From Luteitalea sp. TBR-22 (lineage in GTDB: Bacteria; Acidobacteriota; Vicinamibacteria; Vicinamibacterales; Vicinamibacteraceae): 64,000 nt of DNA. The notes under the pieces were generated by a model that was given only the letters and a program-made list of their open reading frames with translations, was not told where the DNA came from and searched no databases. The position numbers and the translations under genes are program-made. Below, piece after piece: positions 1 to 15,487 of this stretch; the stretch's first letter is position 1; every line of letters starts with the position of its first letter. The stretch is taken from NCBI RefSeq assembly GCF_016865485.1, contig NZ_AP024452.1, forward strand, positions 1 through 64,000, read 5' to 3'.

Positions 1-1344
1 ATGAGTGAACACATCTGGGAACGCGTCCTCGCCCGTGTCGAGGCGAAACTGAACCGGCACACGTTCCTGACCTGGTTCAAGCCGACCCGCTTCATCCGCG
101 AGGACGGCGACACCTTCATCGTCGAGGTCCCCGACGGGACGGTGCGCGACTGGTTGCTGCGCCACTACGGGTCGATCCTGGCCGAGGCCGTCGCGGAGGC
201 CGGGCGACCGGGCGCCGTGGTGTCGTTCGTCCCAGCCGATGGCTCGGCGCCGGTGGAACCCTCGCCGGCCGAGGATCTGCTGATCCGCCAGGCCGACGAC
301 CCCTCCCTCCCGGCGAGTCCCACCCAGGGCCCCTCCGGGCTGAACCACCGTTACACCTTCGAGACCTTCGTGGTCGGGCCGTCGAACCAGTTCGCCAACG
401 CCGCGGCCCGGGCGGTGGCCGAGGCGCCGGGGCGATCGTACAACCCGCTGTTCCTGTACGGGGGCGTGGGCCTGGGCAAGACGCACCTGATGCACGCCAT
501 CGGGCAGTACGTGGACCGCCATCACCGGCAGGCGATGCTCACCTACATCTCGTCCGAGCGGTTCATGAACGAGATGATCAACGCCATCCGCTACGAGCGC
601 ATCATCGACTTCCGCGAGCGCTACCGGAACGTCGACGTGCTGCTGGTCGACGACGCGCAGTTCCTGGCCGGCAAGGAAGCGACGCAGAACGAGTTCTTCC
701 ACACGTTCAATGCGCTCTACGACGCCGGCAAGCAGATCGTCCTGAGCAGCGACCGACCGCCGCACGAGATCCCGGCGCTCGAGGAGCGACTGCGTTCGCG
801 CTTCAACTGGGGCCTGATAGCCGACATCCAGCCGCCCGATCTCGAGACCAAGGTCGCGATCCTCAAGAAGAAGGCCGACGCCGACGGCGTGCCGCTGCCC
901 GACAACGTCGCGCTGTTCATCGCCACAAAGATCAAGTCGAACATCCGCGACCTCGAAGGATCGCTGATCCGGCTGGTCGCCTACGCCTCGCTGACCGGCA
1001 AGGACATCACCCTGGCGCTGGCCCAGGACGTCCTGCGCAGCATCATCGGCACCGAGGAGAAGGCGATCACGATCGACACGATCCTGAAGTTCGTCGCCGA
1101 CTTCTACGGCGTGCGCCCGAGCGAGCTCAAGGCGGCCAGCAACTCGCGCAACATCGTGATGCCGCGCCAGATCGCGATGTACCTGTGCAAGTCGCTGACG
1201 TCGGCGTCGCTGCCCGACATCGGACGAGCGTTCGGCAAGCACCACTCGACGGTGCTGCACTCGATCCGGAAGGTCGAGGACGAGCGGGGCAAGGACAGCG
1301 ATTTCAACAGCCAGATCAACGCCATGCTGGACAATTTCCGCTAG
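1..1344 (+). CDS. dnaA: Chromosomal replication initiator protein DnaA
   Basis: This AAA+ protein binds DnaA boxes at oriC and opens the duplex for DnaB loading. The 447-residue product has the full layout: an N-terminal helical domain I (residues 1-80), a short proline-rich linker, the AAA+ core with Walker A GGVGLGKT (154-161), Walker B VLLVDDAQ near 213-220 and the RLRSRF arginine-finger box near 263, and the C-terminal DNA-binding domain whose signature reads GKHHSTVLHSIRKVE (412-426). The length is normal for the family. The reading starts at base 1 of the window, so the promoter and any upstream origin sequence are out of view. dnaN, gyrB and gyrA follow in the classical order. Confidence 0.98.
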   Translation: MSEHIWERVLARVEAKLNRHTFLTWFKPTRFIREDGDTFIVEVPDGTVRDWLLRHYGSILAEAVAEAGRPGAVVSFVPADGSAPVEPSPAEDLLIRQADDPSLPASPTQGPSGLNHRYTFETFVVGPSNQFANAAARAVAEAPGRSYNPLFLYGGVGLGKTHLMHAIGQYVDRHHRQAMLTYISSERFMNEMINAIRYERIIDFRERYRNVDVLLVDDAQFLAGKEATQNEFFHTFNALYDAGKQIVLSSDRPPHEIPALEERLRSRFNWGLIADIQPPDLETKVAILKKKADADGVPLPDNVALFIATKIKSNIRDLEGSLIRLVAYASLTGKDITLALAQDVLRSIIGTEEKAITIDTILKFVADFYGVRPSELKAASNSRNIVMPRQIAMYLCKSLTSASLPDIGRAFGKHHSTVLHSIRKVEDERGKDSDFNSQINAMLDNFR

Positions 1345-1633
1345 GCGGACCGGCGGCGGACGAGGTTTTCCACAACCCGGGCGAGGCGACCCTGTGGACA
1401 ACGTGTGGAGGCCGGGCGGCAGGGCTGGCGCCCACAGGATCGGGGCCGTTTTTGCACACCATCCCTGCACAGGGTAAATGGTTGTAGGAAATGGGTTTAG
1501 ATGCTGCCCACACAGCTTCAAACGCCCTTCTGATCTCTGTTATACTTCTTTTCTTGCGATCTCTATGGAGAACACCTCCTAGGGACGTCGCACGCGCCAA
1601 GGGGCTCGCTCCCGTACACGAGGTATCGGCTGC
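1345..1633. other. dnaA-dnaN intergenic region, candidate part of oriC
   Basis: This 289-bp gap separates dnaA and dnaN. It contains TTTTCCACA at 1366-1374 and TGTGGACAA at 1393-1401, each one base from the DnaA consensus TTATCCACA and in opposite orientations, plus a weaker TTTTGCACA at 1450-1458. The stretch 1525-1565 is the least GC-rich part (it contains tgttatacttcttttcttg) and could serve as an unwinding element. Origins often lie beside dnaA, but the region upstream of dnaA is not visible, so it may be only part of the origin. Confidence 0.5.
1541..1546 (+). promoter_or_regulatory. Candidate -10 box of the dnaN promoter
   Basis: TATACT sits in the AT-richer part of the dnaA-dnaN gap, 87 bp before the dnaN start. 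The -35 position (around cttcaa, 1516-1521) is weak. This suggests that dnaN has its own promoter in addition to any read-through from dnaA. Confidence 0.4.
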
Positions 1634-5436
<3,803 letters not shown>

Positions 5437-5473
5437 GCGCGGTTCCCCACGTCTGCAAGGCAGGGCCGGCTGT

Positions 5474-5500
5474 TCCCCCTCGACGTCGCTCGGGGCAGGC
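5474..5500 (-). repeat. Copy of a dispersed ~24-nt imperfect palindrome
   Basis: Read on the minus strand this is a variant of the element at 20889-20912 and 46213-46239, with the shared skeleton gcYtgcccYgagcga..gtcga.gggga. It lies in the gyrB-gyrA gap. This copy differs at several positions (cgacgtcgctcgggg), as expected for an old insertion. Confidence 0.6.
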
Positions 5501-5556
5501 AGCGCGGCGCTCTCACCCGGTCGTCGACCGCGTGAGACACAAGACCCGATATCGCT

Positions 5557-8175
<2,619 letters not shown>

Positions 8176-8197
8176 GGTCGTCACGCACGTAGCGAGA

Positions 8198-8223
8198 CCG
8201 CCGACCTGAAGGTCGGCGGCTAC
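8198..8223 (-). repeat. REP-like element (GTAG plus 9-bp hairpin), copy 1
   Basis: On the minus strand this reads GTAG followed by CCGCCGACC, loop TTCA and GGTCGGCGG, a perfect 9-bp stem. It is arranged head to head with the copy at 8253-8278 in the tail-to-tail gap between gyrA and the helicase gene. GTAG followed by a palindrome is the layout recognised by RAYT transposases in REP elements. The pair could also act as a bidirectional terminator. Confidence 0.75.
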
Positions 8224-8252
8224 GCCACTCCATCTCGCAGGCGCTCCATCTC

Positions 8253-8278
8253 GTAGGCGCCGACCTTCAGGTCGGCGC
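8253..8278 (+). repeat. REP-like element (GTAG plus 9-bp hairpin), copy 2
   Basis: This reads GTAG, GCGCCGACC, loop TTCA, GGTCGGCGC. It differs from copy 1 only by a compensated C-G to G-C swap in the outermost base pair, which argues that the fold is selected or was copied as a family. A 16-bp tandem duplication (8228-8243 and 8244-8259, unit ctccatctcgYaggcg) leads into it. Confidence 0.75.
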
Positions 8279-8285
8279 ACCGCGC

Positions 8286-10598
8286 CTAGACCGGCTGCAG
8301 GCGCGCGTACTTGGCGATCAGCTTCTTGGTGCCCACCGTCTGGAAGTACACGGTGAGCTTCATGTCGTCGCCCTTGCCGTCCACTTCCTTGACCGTGCCG
8401 ACGCCGAACTGCGCGTGGCGAACCTTCTGCCCCGCCTTCGGCCGGGATCCGTCGCTCGACTGGTCCTCGTCCTCGTACTTGTACGTGGTCGCCGGCGCCT
8501 CCTCACGCGCCGGCGTCCGGCGTCCGTACGGGTTCGGCCGCGATTCGTAGGCAGCGCGGCCGCCGTACGACGAGGTGCCGAACGAGCGGGCGCGCGTGTA
8601 CGACGGGGTCTCCAGCACCAGTTCCTTCGGGATCTCGTCGAGGAAGCGTGAGGGCTCGGTCGCCTGGTACTCGCCGAAGACGCGTCGGCGCGCGGCGCTG
8701 GTGAGCAGCAGGCGCGACTGCGCCCTGGTCATGCCCACGTAGCAGAGCCGGCGCTCCTCCTCGATCTGCTCCTGGTCCTCCCCTGCCCGGCTGTGCGGGA
8801 AGAGGCCCTCTTCCATGCCGGCGAGGGCGACGACCGGGAACTCCAGGCCCTTGGCGGCGTGCATGGTCATCAGCCACACGCGCGCGCTGTTGGACCCCTG
8901 CGACTCGTCGGCTTCCGACAGCAACGACAGGCGATCGACGAAGCCGCCGATCGACGCGTCGGCCTCCCGCTCCTCGTACTCGCGCGCGGTCGAGACGAAT
9001 TCGGCGAGGTTGTTGATGCGGCTCTCCGCTTCCTCGGTGTTCTCCTCACGCAGCGCCTTGAGGTAGCCCGATTGATCGAGCATCTTGCCGATCAGCGTCG
9101 ACACCGGCTCGTGCTTCGCGATGCCGACCAGGGCGTCGATCAACTCGACGAACTGCTTGAGCGCGTTGTGGGCGCGACCTGGCAGGGTGCGGGACGCAAT
9201 CAGGTGCGTCGCCCTGGCCCAGAGCGACTGCGACGCCGCGACCTCGAACAGGCCGGCCGCCATCATCGGCGGCGCGCTGCCGCCCGCGCCGGGGTCGTCG
9301 CGCTCGAGCGCGTCCATCACCGACTTGCCGATGCCGCGCGCCGGCACGTTCACCACGCGCCTGAAGCTCACATCGTCGTGCGGGTTGATGATCAGCTTCA
9401 GGTACGAGAGCGCGTCCTTCACTTCCTTGCGCTCGTAGAAGCGGACGCCGCCGATGATGCGGTACGGCGTGCCGTCGCGCATCAACTGATCTTCCAGCGC
9501 GCGCGACTGCGAGTTGAGGCGATACAGGATGGCGACGGTCGCGTCGCGCCGCGCGGTCACCTCCTTGCGCAGCTCGCGCGCGATGAACGACGCCTCCTCG
9601 AGCTCGTCCTCGCCGCGGAAGTACGTGATCAGGTCGCCCCGGCCCTGCTCGGTCCAGAGGCGCTTCTCCTTGCGGTCCGCGTTGTTGGCGATCACCGCCG
9701 ACGCCGCGTCGAGGATGTTCTGGGTCGAGCGGTAGTTGCGCTCGAGGCGGACGGTCGCGGCCTCGGGGAAGTCCTGCTCGAAGTCGAGGATGTTGCGCAG
9801 GTCGGCGCCGCGCCACTTGTAGATGGACTGGTCGGGATCGCCGACGACGGCGAGGTTGTGCCGGGCCCCCACCAGGTGCTTGATCAGCAGGTACTGCGGC
9901 CTGTTGGTGTCCTGGTACTCGTCGATCATCACGTACCGGAACTGCCGCTGGTACTTCGAGCGCACGCCCTCGTGCTCGAACAGCTCCACGGTCTTGAGGA
10001 GCAGGTCGTCGAAGTCGAGCGCGTTGGCTCGCTCGAGGGCCTTCACGTAGCCGTCGTAGATCTTCGCGATCTGCTCGTCGCGGTAGGAGCCGTTGCCGAC
10101 CTTGTCGGGGGCCTCCATGCGGTTCTTCGCCTGGCTGATGCGCCCGAGCACCTGGCGCGGCTGGATCAACTTGTCGTCGATCTGCAACTCGCGCATCACC
10201 TGCTTGACCGCGACCTGCTGGTCGCTGCTGTCGTAGATCACGAAGTCGCGCGACAGGCCGATGGCCGGCGCCTCGCGCCGCAGCAGCCGTGCACACAGCG
10301 AGTGGAACGTCGACACCCACACGTCGCGTGCGTCGGCGCCGATCAGCTTCCCGACCCGCTCCCGCATCTCCTCGGCAGCCTTGTTGGTGAAGGTGACCGC
10401 CAGCACCTCGAACGGCCGGGCGAGCCCGCTGCCGATCAGGTACGCGATGCGATAGGCGATGACGCGCGTCTTCCCAGAGCCCGCCCCGGCCAGGATCAGC
10501 AGCGGTCCGTCGGTGTGCAGGACGGCGTCGCGCTGCTCGGGGTTGAGGGAGGAGAGGAAATCCTCGCCGGCAGTCGGCAGTCGGCGGTCGGCAGTCAT
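8286..10598 (-). CDS. UvrD/PcrA-type ATP-dependent DNA helicase
   Basis: This is a superfamily 1A 3'-5' helicase acting in repair and in clearing transcription or replication blocks. Walker A GAGSGKT follows the Q motif (SSLNPEQRDAV). Motif II is DEYQDTN, and later motifs include GDPDQSIYKWRGA and TMHAAKGLEFPVV. The C-terminal tail is a Tudor-like KVRHAQFGVGTVKEVDGKG module known in PcrA/UvrD for contacting RNA polymerase. The chosen ATG at 10598 lies 4 nt after the stop of a short upstream reading frame. An in-frame ATG at 10643 would add 15 residues; neither start has a good ribosome site. The first codons are made of a heptamer array (10569-10596). A TATAAT (10732-10727, minus) about 130 bp upstream is the likely promoter. 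Confidence 0.93.
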   Translation of the reverse strand: MTADRRLPTAGEDFLSSLNPEQRDAVLHTDGPLLILAGAGSGKTRVIAYRIAYLIGSGLARPFEVLAVTFTNKAAEEMRERVGKLIGADARDVWVSTFHSLCARLLRREAPAIGLSRDFVIYDSSDQQVAVKQVMRELQIDDKLIQPRQVLGRISQAKNRMEAPDKVGNGSYRDEQIAKIYDGYVKALERANALDFDDLLLKTVELFEHEGVRSKYQRQFRYVMIDEYQDTNRPQYLLIKHLVGARHNLAVVGDPDQSIYKWRGADLRNILDFEQDFPEAATVRLERNYRSTQNILDAASAVIANNADRKEKRLWTEQGRGDLITYFRGEDELEEASFIARELRKEVTARRDATVAILYRLNSQSRALEDQLMRDGTPYRIIGGVRFYERKEVKDALSYLKLIINPHDDVSFRRVVNVPARGIGKSVMDALERDDPGAGGSAPPMMAAGLFEVAASQSLWARATHLIASRTLPGRAHNALKQFVELIDALVGIAKHEPVSTLIGKMLDQSGYLKALREENTEEAESRINNLAEFVSTAREYEEREADASIGGFVDRLSLLSEADESQGSNSARVWLMTMHAAKGLEFPVVALAGMEEGLFPHSRAGEDQEQIEEERRLCYVGMTRAQSRLLLTSAARRRVFGEYQATEPSRFLDEIPKELVLETPSYTRARSFGTSSYGGRAAYESRPNPYGRRTPAREEAPATTYKYEDEDQSSDGSRPKAGQKVRHAQFGVGTVKEVDGKGDDMKLTVYFQTVGTKKLIAKYARLQPV
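10569..10596. repeat. Heptamer array, 4 units of GGCAGTC
   Basis: Four contiguous 7-nt units (third unit GGCGGTC) lie over the first codons of the helicase gene, which translate them as an ADRRLPTAG-like stretch. The reverse-complement array occurs at 11186-11213, so the two bracket the four-helix-bundle gene in inverted orientation. Confidence 0.85.
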
Positions 10599-10784
10599 TG
10601 TCTCAGCGCGACCAGAAGCGCCCTGTGCGTTCGTGTGACTCATTGACGGAGGACTCGAGGCCGAGAGTGCGCCAGGCGTGGCTGTAGCGTCGTTGCAGTT
10701 TCTGCACGATCACTTCAGGAACCTCGATTATACCGTCGCCACGCTCGAAGCACCGTCTGGCCCTTGCCGTGCAATGCCCGCCGT

Positions 10785-11144
10785 GTGCACCCACGCTCAT
10801 TCAGGGACCTCGAGGTGTGGCAACTCTCGAAGGAGTTGGCCAAGTGCGTGTACCACGCCACCCTCACCTACCCCTACATGCATCGCATCGAGATCGGCTC
10901 ACAGATGCGGAGAGCATCCGTGTCGGTCGCCTCGAACATCGCAGAGGGATACCGACAGAGATCCCGGCATGCCTATGCCCGGTATCTGAACATCGCTGCG
11001 GGCAGCAACGCTGAACTGGAGACGCAACTGGACCTCGTCAGGGAACTCGGCATCGGAGACCCTGAGGGGGTCTCGGAGATGGCAGCACTTTGCCACCGTG
11101 TGGGCCGCATGCTCAACGCGCTCGTCTCGAGGCTGGAGTCGTGA
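10785..11144 (+). CDS. Four-helix-bundle protein of the 23S rRNA intervening-sequence (S23/IVP) family
   Basis: The family is recognised from FRDLEVWQLSKELAKCVYHAT near the start, MRRASVSVASNIAEGY in the middle and the C-terminal helix RVGRMLNALVSRLES. Members are about 120 residues long and fold as a four-helix bundle; their function is unresolved. They were first seen inside 23S rRNA intervening sequences but are common as free genes in Acidobacteriota and Bacteroidota. The GTG at 10785 gives 119 residues; a TTG at 10764 would add seven. It stands alone on the plus strand between two minus-strand genes and is flanked by inverted heptamer arrays. Confidence 0.85.
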   Translation: MHPRSFRDLEVWQLSKELAKCVYHATLTYPYMHRIEIGSQMRRASVSVASNIAEGYRQRSRHAYARYLNIAAGSNAELETQLDLVRELGIGDPEGVSEMAALCHRVGRMLNALVSRLES

Positions 11145-11185
11145 CGCAGCCGACAGTGCTGCCACTGCCCCGCCATGGAGCTGGC

Positions 11186-11213
11186 ACTGCCGACTGCCGA
11201 CTCCCGACTGCCG
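11186..11213. repeat. Heptamer array, 4 units of ACTGCCG
   Basis: Units are ACTGCCG, ACTGCCG, ACTCCCG, ACTGCCG. This is the reverse complement of the GGCAGTC array at 10569-10596. It ends on the base before the glmS stop codon. Confidence 0.85.
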
Positions 11214-13058
11214 TCACTCGACCGTGACCGACTTCGCGAGATTCCTCGGCTGGTCGACGTCGCAGCCTCGCAGCACGGCGACGTGGTAGGCGAGCAACTG
11301 CAGCGGCACCGTCATCGTGATCGGTGACAGCAGCGGGTGGATCGGCGGGAGCACGAGGCGCGCGTCACGGCGGGGATCGAGCAGCGACCAGAGGTGCGGC
11401 TCCCCCTCCTCGGTGATCGCGATCACCGAGCCGCCGCGGGCCTTCACTTCCTGCACGTTGCCCAGCATCTTCTCGAACACGTGATCGCGCGGCGCGAGCG
11501 CCACCACGGGCATCTTCTCGTCGATGAGCGCGATCGGGCCGTGCTTCATCTCGCCGGCCGGATAGCCCTCGGCGTGGATGTACGAGATCTCCTTCAGCTT
11601 CAGCGCGCCCTCGAGCGCGATCGGGTAGTGCATGCCGCGCCCGAGGAAGAGGAAGTCGGAGCACTGGTAGAAGCGACGCGCCACGTCCTCGAGATAAGGC
11701 GCGCACGAGAGCACCTGCTCGACGTGACGCGGCAGCTCGGTGAGGGCCTGCAGGATGGGCCGCACGGCGTCGGCGTCGAGCACGCCGCGGGCGCGTCCGA
11801 GCTTCAGCGCCAGCAGCGTCAGCGCCACGAGCTGCGTCGTGAACGCCTTGGTGGACGCGACGCCGATCTCGGGTCCCGCGTGCGTCTGGATCGTGCCCTC
11901 GGCCTCGCGCGTCGCCATGCTGCCGACGACGTTGCAGATGGCCAGCGTCCGCGCGCCCTGCCGACGCGCCTCACGCAGCGCGGCGAGCGTGTCGGCGGTC
12001 TCGCCCGACTGCGTGATCGCCACCATCAGGTCGGTCGTCGCGATGATCGGCTGGCGGTAGCGGTACTCCGAGCCGTAGTCCACGTCCACCGGGATGCGTG
12101 CGAGCTGCTCGATGAGGAACTTCCCCACCAGCGCCGCGTGCCACGACGTGCCGCAGGCCAGCAGCACGACGCGAGAGAACCCGGTCATCGCCGCCGTGTC
12201 GAGGTTGGCCTCCGGCAGGTGCACGTCGCCCTGCTCCATCGACAGCCGCCCGACCAGCGTCTCCTTGATCGCCCACGGCTGCTCGAAGATCTCCTTGAGC
12301 ATGAAGTGCTTGTACCCGGCCTTCTCCGCCATCACCGGATCCCAGGTGATGCGCTGCGCCTGGCGCACGACCGGTCGCCCGTCGGCGTCGAAGAACCGCA
12401 CGCCCTCGCGCGTGAGCACCGCCACCTGCCCGTCCTCGAGGAACACGACGTCGCGCGTGTGGGCGAGGATGGCCGGGATGTCCGAGGCGACGAACCACTC
12501 CTGTTCACCGAGGCCGATCACCACCGGCGGCCCGTTCCGCACGGCAACGATGGTGCCCGGGTCGGCGCTCGAGATGACGACGAGCGCGAACAGGCCCTGC
12601 AGCCGCGCCAGCGCCCTCCGCACCGCCGCATGCAGCCCATCGTCACGGAGCTCGAGCCCGATCAGGTGCGCCACGACCTCGGTGTCCGTCTCGGTGCGGA
12701 ACACGATGCCGCGGCCCTGCAGCTCCTTCTTGAGCTCGAGGTAGTTCTCGATGATCCCGTTGTGGACGAGGACCACGCGCCCGGACTGGTCGCGGTGAGG
12801 GTGGGCGTTCTCCTCGGTGGGGCGACCATGGGTGGCCCACCGGGTGTGCCCGATGCCGTAGGTGCCGCGCAGCGGCTGCTCGTGCAGGGCGCGCTCGAGG
12901 TTCCCGAGCTTGCCGGCACTTCTGCGAACGTCGATGCCGTCGGGGCCGACGACGGCGATGCCGGCCGAGTCGTAGCCGCGATACTCGAGGCGCCTCAGGC
13001 CGTCGAGCACCACGGGCACGACGTCCTGCTGACCGATATACCCGATGATGCCGCACAT
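11214..13058 (-). CDS. glmS: Glutamine-fructose-6-phosphate aminotransferase (isomerizing)
   Basis: This enzyme makes glucosamine-6-phosphate from fructose-6-phosphate and glutamine, the first step toward UDP-GlcNAc, peptidoglycan and LPS. The start MCGIIGYIG exposes the N-terminal nucleophile Cys (residue 2) after Met removal, so the ATG at 13058 is secure. The class II glutaminase domain occupies roughly residues 1-220 ([15 protein letters not shown]). Two SIS domains follow ([33 protein letters not shown]), and the protein ends in the usual [11 protein letters not shown]. At 614 residues it is full length. It follows rsmI and glmU on the same strand with a 107-bp gap. Confidence 0.97.
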   Translation of the reverse strand: MCGIIGYIGQQDVVPVVLDGLRRLEYRGYDSAGIAVVGPDGIDVRRSAGKLGNLERALHEQPLRGTYGIGHTRWATHGRPTEENAHPHRDQSGRVVLVHNGIIENYLELKKELQGRGIVFRTETDTEVVAHLIGLELRDDGLHAAVRRALARLQGLFALVVISSADPGTIVAVRNGPPVVIGLGEQEWFVASDIPAILAHTRDVVFLEDGQVAVLTREGVRFFDADGRPVVRQAQRITWDPVMAEKAGYKHFMLKEIFEQPWAIKETLVGRLSMEQGDVHLPEANLDTAAMTGFSRVVLLACGTSWHAALVGKFLIEQLARIPVDVDYGSEYRYRQPIIATTDLMVAITQSGETADTLAALREARRQGARTLAICNVVGSMATREAEGTIQTHAGPEIGVASTKAFTTQLVALTLLALKLGRARGVLDADAVRPILQALTELPRHVEQVLSCAPYLEDVARRFYQCSDFLFLGRGMHYPIALEGALKLKEISYIHAEGYPAGEMKHGPIALIDEKMPVVALAPRDHVFEKMLGNVQEVKARGGSVIAITEEGEPHLWSLLDPRRDARLVLPPIHPLLSPITMTVPLQLLAYHVAVLRGCDVDQPRNLAKSVTVE

Positions 13059-13165
13059 GCCACGGGATCAGACACCGTGGCCCGCACCAGGCGCAAGCCG
13101 AACCTTACTGTTGGGCTGGAGTCCGCCGGCCCCGCAGCGCAGGGCCGGGCGGGGGAGGCCGGACG

Positions 13166-14548
13166 TCAGCCGCGGTTCCGGCGCTTCGCCCAGCCGTCCT
13201 TGTTCTCCTGGCGGCTGCGTGCGATGCCCAGGGACTCCTCGGGCACGTCGCGGGTGATGGAGGAGCCTGCGGCCACGAACGCGCCGCGCCCGACCGTGAC
13301 CGGCGCCACCAACTGCGAGTCGCTGCCGATGAACGCGCCATCGCCAATCACCGTGGGGTGCTTGTTGACGCCATCGTAGTTGCACGTGATCACGCCCGCG
13401 CCGACGTTGACGTCGGCGCCGATGGTGGCATCGCCCAGGTAGGTCAGGTGGCTGGCCTTGGAGGCCCGTCCGAGCGTGGTCTTCTTCAACTCGACGTAGT
13501 TGCCGACGCGCGCGTCCTCGCCCACGTCGCTGCCGGGGCGGATGTGCGCGAAGGGCCCGAGCTGGGCGCGTGAACGCACCACCGAGTCGGTGACGACGCA
13601 GTAGTTGAGGATCACCACGTGGTCCTCGAGCGTGGCGTCCACCAACCGGCTCCCGGCGTGGATCTCGCAGGCGGTGCCCACCCTGGTGCGCCCCTCGAGA
13701 TAGACGTTGGGGTGGAGCACCGTGTCGTGGCCCACCTCCACGTCAGGCCCGACGTAGGTCGTGGCGGGGTCGATGATGGTGACCCCCGCCGACATCAGTT
13801 CCTCGCACTTGGCTTGTCGCATGATGGCGCTTGCCTCGGCCAGCTCCGTCTGGCTGTTGATGCCGCGGATCTCGTGCGGCACCGTGGCGCTGATGGTGTC
13901 CACCTCGTGGCCCGCTCGCCGGAGTGCGGACACCAGTTCCCCGAGCGTCCGCTCGCGCTCGACGTTGTCCCAGGAGAAGGTGGCCAGGGCGGCGCGCAGG
14001 GCCTGTGCCGAGCAGGCGAACACGCCGCTGGTGCACTCCTTGATGGAGCGCTGCTGTCGGGAGGCGTCCTTCTCGCCGACCAGGCCCATCACCTCACCCG
14101 TGTCACTCCTGAGCACCCGCATGAGTCCGTACGGGCGTTCCGAGACCGCCGTCACCATCGTGAGGGCGGCCGATGAGGTCACTCGGTGGGCCAGCAGGGC
14201 GCGCAGTGTCTCGCGGCGGAGCAGGGGGACGTCCGCGGGCAGGACCACGACCGACCGGTCCGGTTCGTCGGCGAGGTCGAGGGCGGTCAGCGCGTGGACC
14301 GGTCCGAGCAGTGGCTCGAGCGTCGCGACGTCCAGTTGGCGCGCCATCAGGGTGGACGCGATGATATCTGCTGAATAACCTAGAATGGTCACGCGCCGAG
14401 CGGCCTCGAGGTCGTCCGACGCCCGAAGGACTCGCTCGATCATCGAAAGGCCGGCGACGGGCAACAGCACCTTGGGCCTTCGGGTCCCCATGCGGAGACC
14501 GCGCCCGCCGGCAAGAATGACGATGACGCAAGGCACGGAGCGGCTCAT
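13166..14548 (-). CDS. glmU: Bifunctional UDP-GlcNAc pyrophosphorylase / GlcN-1-P acetyltransferase
   Basis: This enzyme catalyses the last two steps to UDP-GlcNAc. The N-terminal nucleotidyltransferase carries LAGGRGLRM followed by RPKVL (residues 12-27), a variant of the usual LAAGxGTRM..LPKVL. After about residue 240 a left-handed beta-helix of hexapeptide repeats follows, with KKTTLGRASKASHLTYLGD containing the acetyltransferase histidine and NYDGVNKHPTVIGDGAFIGS. The 460-residue length is normal. Its ATG overlaps the rsmI stop by 4 nt (ATGA at 14548-14545), so translation is probably coupled. With glmS downstream, this is a cell-wall precursor cluster. Confidence 0.95.
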   Translation of the reverse strand: MSRSVPCVIVILAGGRGLRMGTRRPKVLLPVAGLSMIERVLRASDDLEAARRVTILGYSADIIASTLMARQLDVATLEPLLGPVHALTALDLADEPDRSVVVLPADVPLLRRETLRALLAHRVTSSAALTMVTAVSERPYGLMRVLRSDTGEVMGLVGEKDASRQQRSIKECTSGVFACSAQALRAALATFSWDNVERERTLGELVSALRRAGHEVDTISATVPHEIRGINSQTELAEASAIMRQAKCEELMSAGVTIIDPATTYVGPDVEVGHDTVLHPNVYLEGRTRVGTACEIHAGSRLVDATLEDHVVILNYCVVTDSVVRSRAQLGPFAHIRPGSDVGEDARVGNYVELKKTTLGRASKASHLTYLGDATIGADVNVGAGVITCNYDGVNKHPTVIGDGAFIGSDSQLVAPVTVGRGAFVAAGSSITRDVPEESLGIARSRQENKDGWAKRRNRG

Positions 14549-15417
14549 CCTTCGAATTCGGCGGCCTTGCGCCGCTCCAGGGCATCGAACACGTCACGGG
14601 TGCGCACGTGCAGTCGCCTCGCGACCTCGCTCATGGCGGCGCGCCGCTCGAAGGTCCCCTTTTCGGTTATTCGGTCGAATTCGTCAAGCAAGTCCTGTTC
14701 GACGATGGCGGCGGGGATTTCCGTGCGGAGAGGGGCTTCCAGGATGCAGGTGAACTCGCCGATGGGCTCGGCGATGGCTGGATGGGTGACGACTTCACCG
14801 ATGGCGCCGCGGATGAGCTGTTCGTGCTTCTTCGTGATCTCCCGGCACACGGCGATTCGTCGCTGGCCACCGACGATCTCGGCCAGCATTCCCAGGGTCC
14901 CGGCGATACGGTGGGGCGCCTCGAAGAAGACGACCGGGTGCTGGTACGCGCCGGCTTCCTCGCACCACCGGCGGCGGGGGCCGTTCTTTACGGGTGGAAA
15001 CCCTAAAAACGTGAACGCGCTCGCCGGGACACCGCTCATCGTCAACGCCGCGAGGACGGCGCTGGCTCCCGGCACGGGTTCCACGGGGATGCCCTCGTCG
15101 AGACAGGCGCGAATGAGATGATCACCGGGGTCGGACAGCAGGGGCGTGCCTGCGTCGGTCACCAGGGCGACCGGCTCGCCGGCGCGGAGCTTCTCGAGCA
15201 AGCCCGGCAGTCGCGAGACCTCGTTGTGGGCGTGCACGCTCACCATGGGGGTCTCGATCCCGGCGTGGGCCAGGAGCTTGGCGGTCCGACGCGTGTCCTC
15301 GGCGGCGATCACGCGTGCCTCGCGGAGGACCCGCAACGCGCGGAGCGTGATGTCCTCCAGGTTGCCGATGGGGGTCGCCACGACGAACAAACGTCCGGGC
15401 GCCGGCCGGGAGAGCAC
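14545..15417 (-). CDS. rsmI: 16S rRNA (cytidine-1402-2'-O)-methyltransferase
   Basis: This is a SAM-dependent tetrapyrrole-methylase-fold enzyme that 2'-O-methylates C1402 in the ribosomal P site. FVVATPIGNLEDITLRAL and AAEDTRRTAKLL are the family signatures, followed by LVTDAGTPLLSDPG and VPGASA. I place the start at GTG 15417, giving 290 residues, because the family begins just before the RLFVVATPIGN strand and a TACAAT lies 7 nt upstream. A longer frame to 15489 would overlap the divergent gene and add nothing conserved. It overlaps glmU by 4 nt. Confidence 0.93.
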   Translation of the reverse strand: MLSRPAPGRLFVVATPIGNLEDITLRALRVLREARVIAAEDTRRTAKLLAHAGIETPMVSVHAHNEVSRLPGLLEKLRAGEPVALVTDAGTPLLSDPGDHLIRACLDEGIPVEPVPGASAVLAALTMSGVPASAFTFLGFPPVKNGPRRRWCEEAGAYQHPVVFFEAPHRIAGTLGMLAEIVGGQRRIAVCREITKKHEQLIRGAIGEVVTHPAIAEPIGEFTCILEAPLRTEIPAAIVEQDLLDEFDRITEKGTFERRAAMSEVARRLHVRTRDVFDALERRKAAEFEG

Positions 15418-15424
15418 GGAAGGT

Positions 15425-15430
15425 ATTGTA
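15425..15430 (-). promoter_or_regulatory. -10 box for rsmI-glmU, predicted leaderless start
   Basis: On the minus strand this is TACAAT followed by 7 nt and then the GTG of rsmI. Transcription would begin at or beside the start codon, so the mRNA would have no 5' leader. Confidence 0.5.
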
Positions 15431-15487
15431 CATTGGGAGATTGGGCCCCACAGGCCCACCGGCCACCATCCTTGTCCGTGCGAGCGC

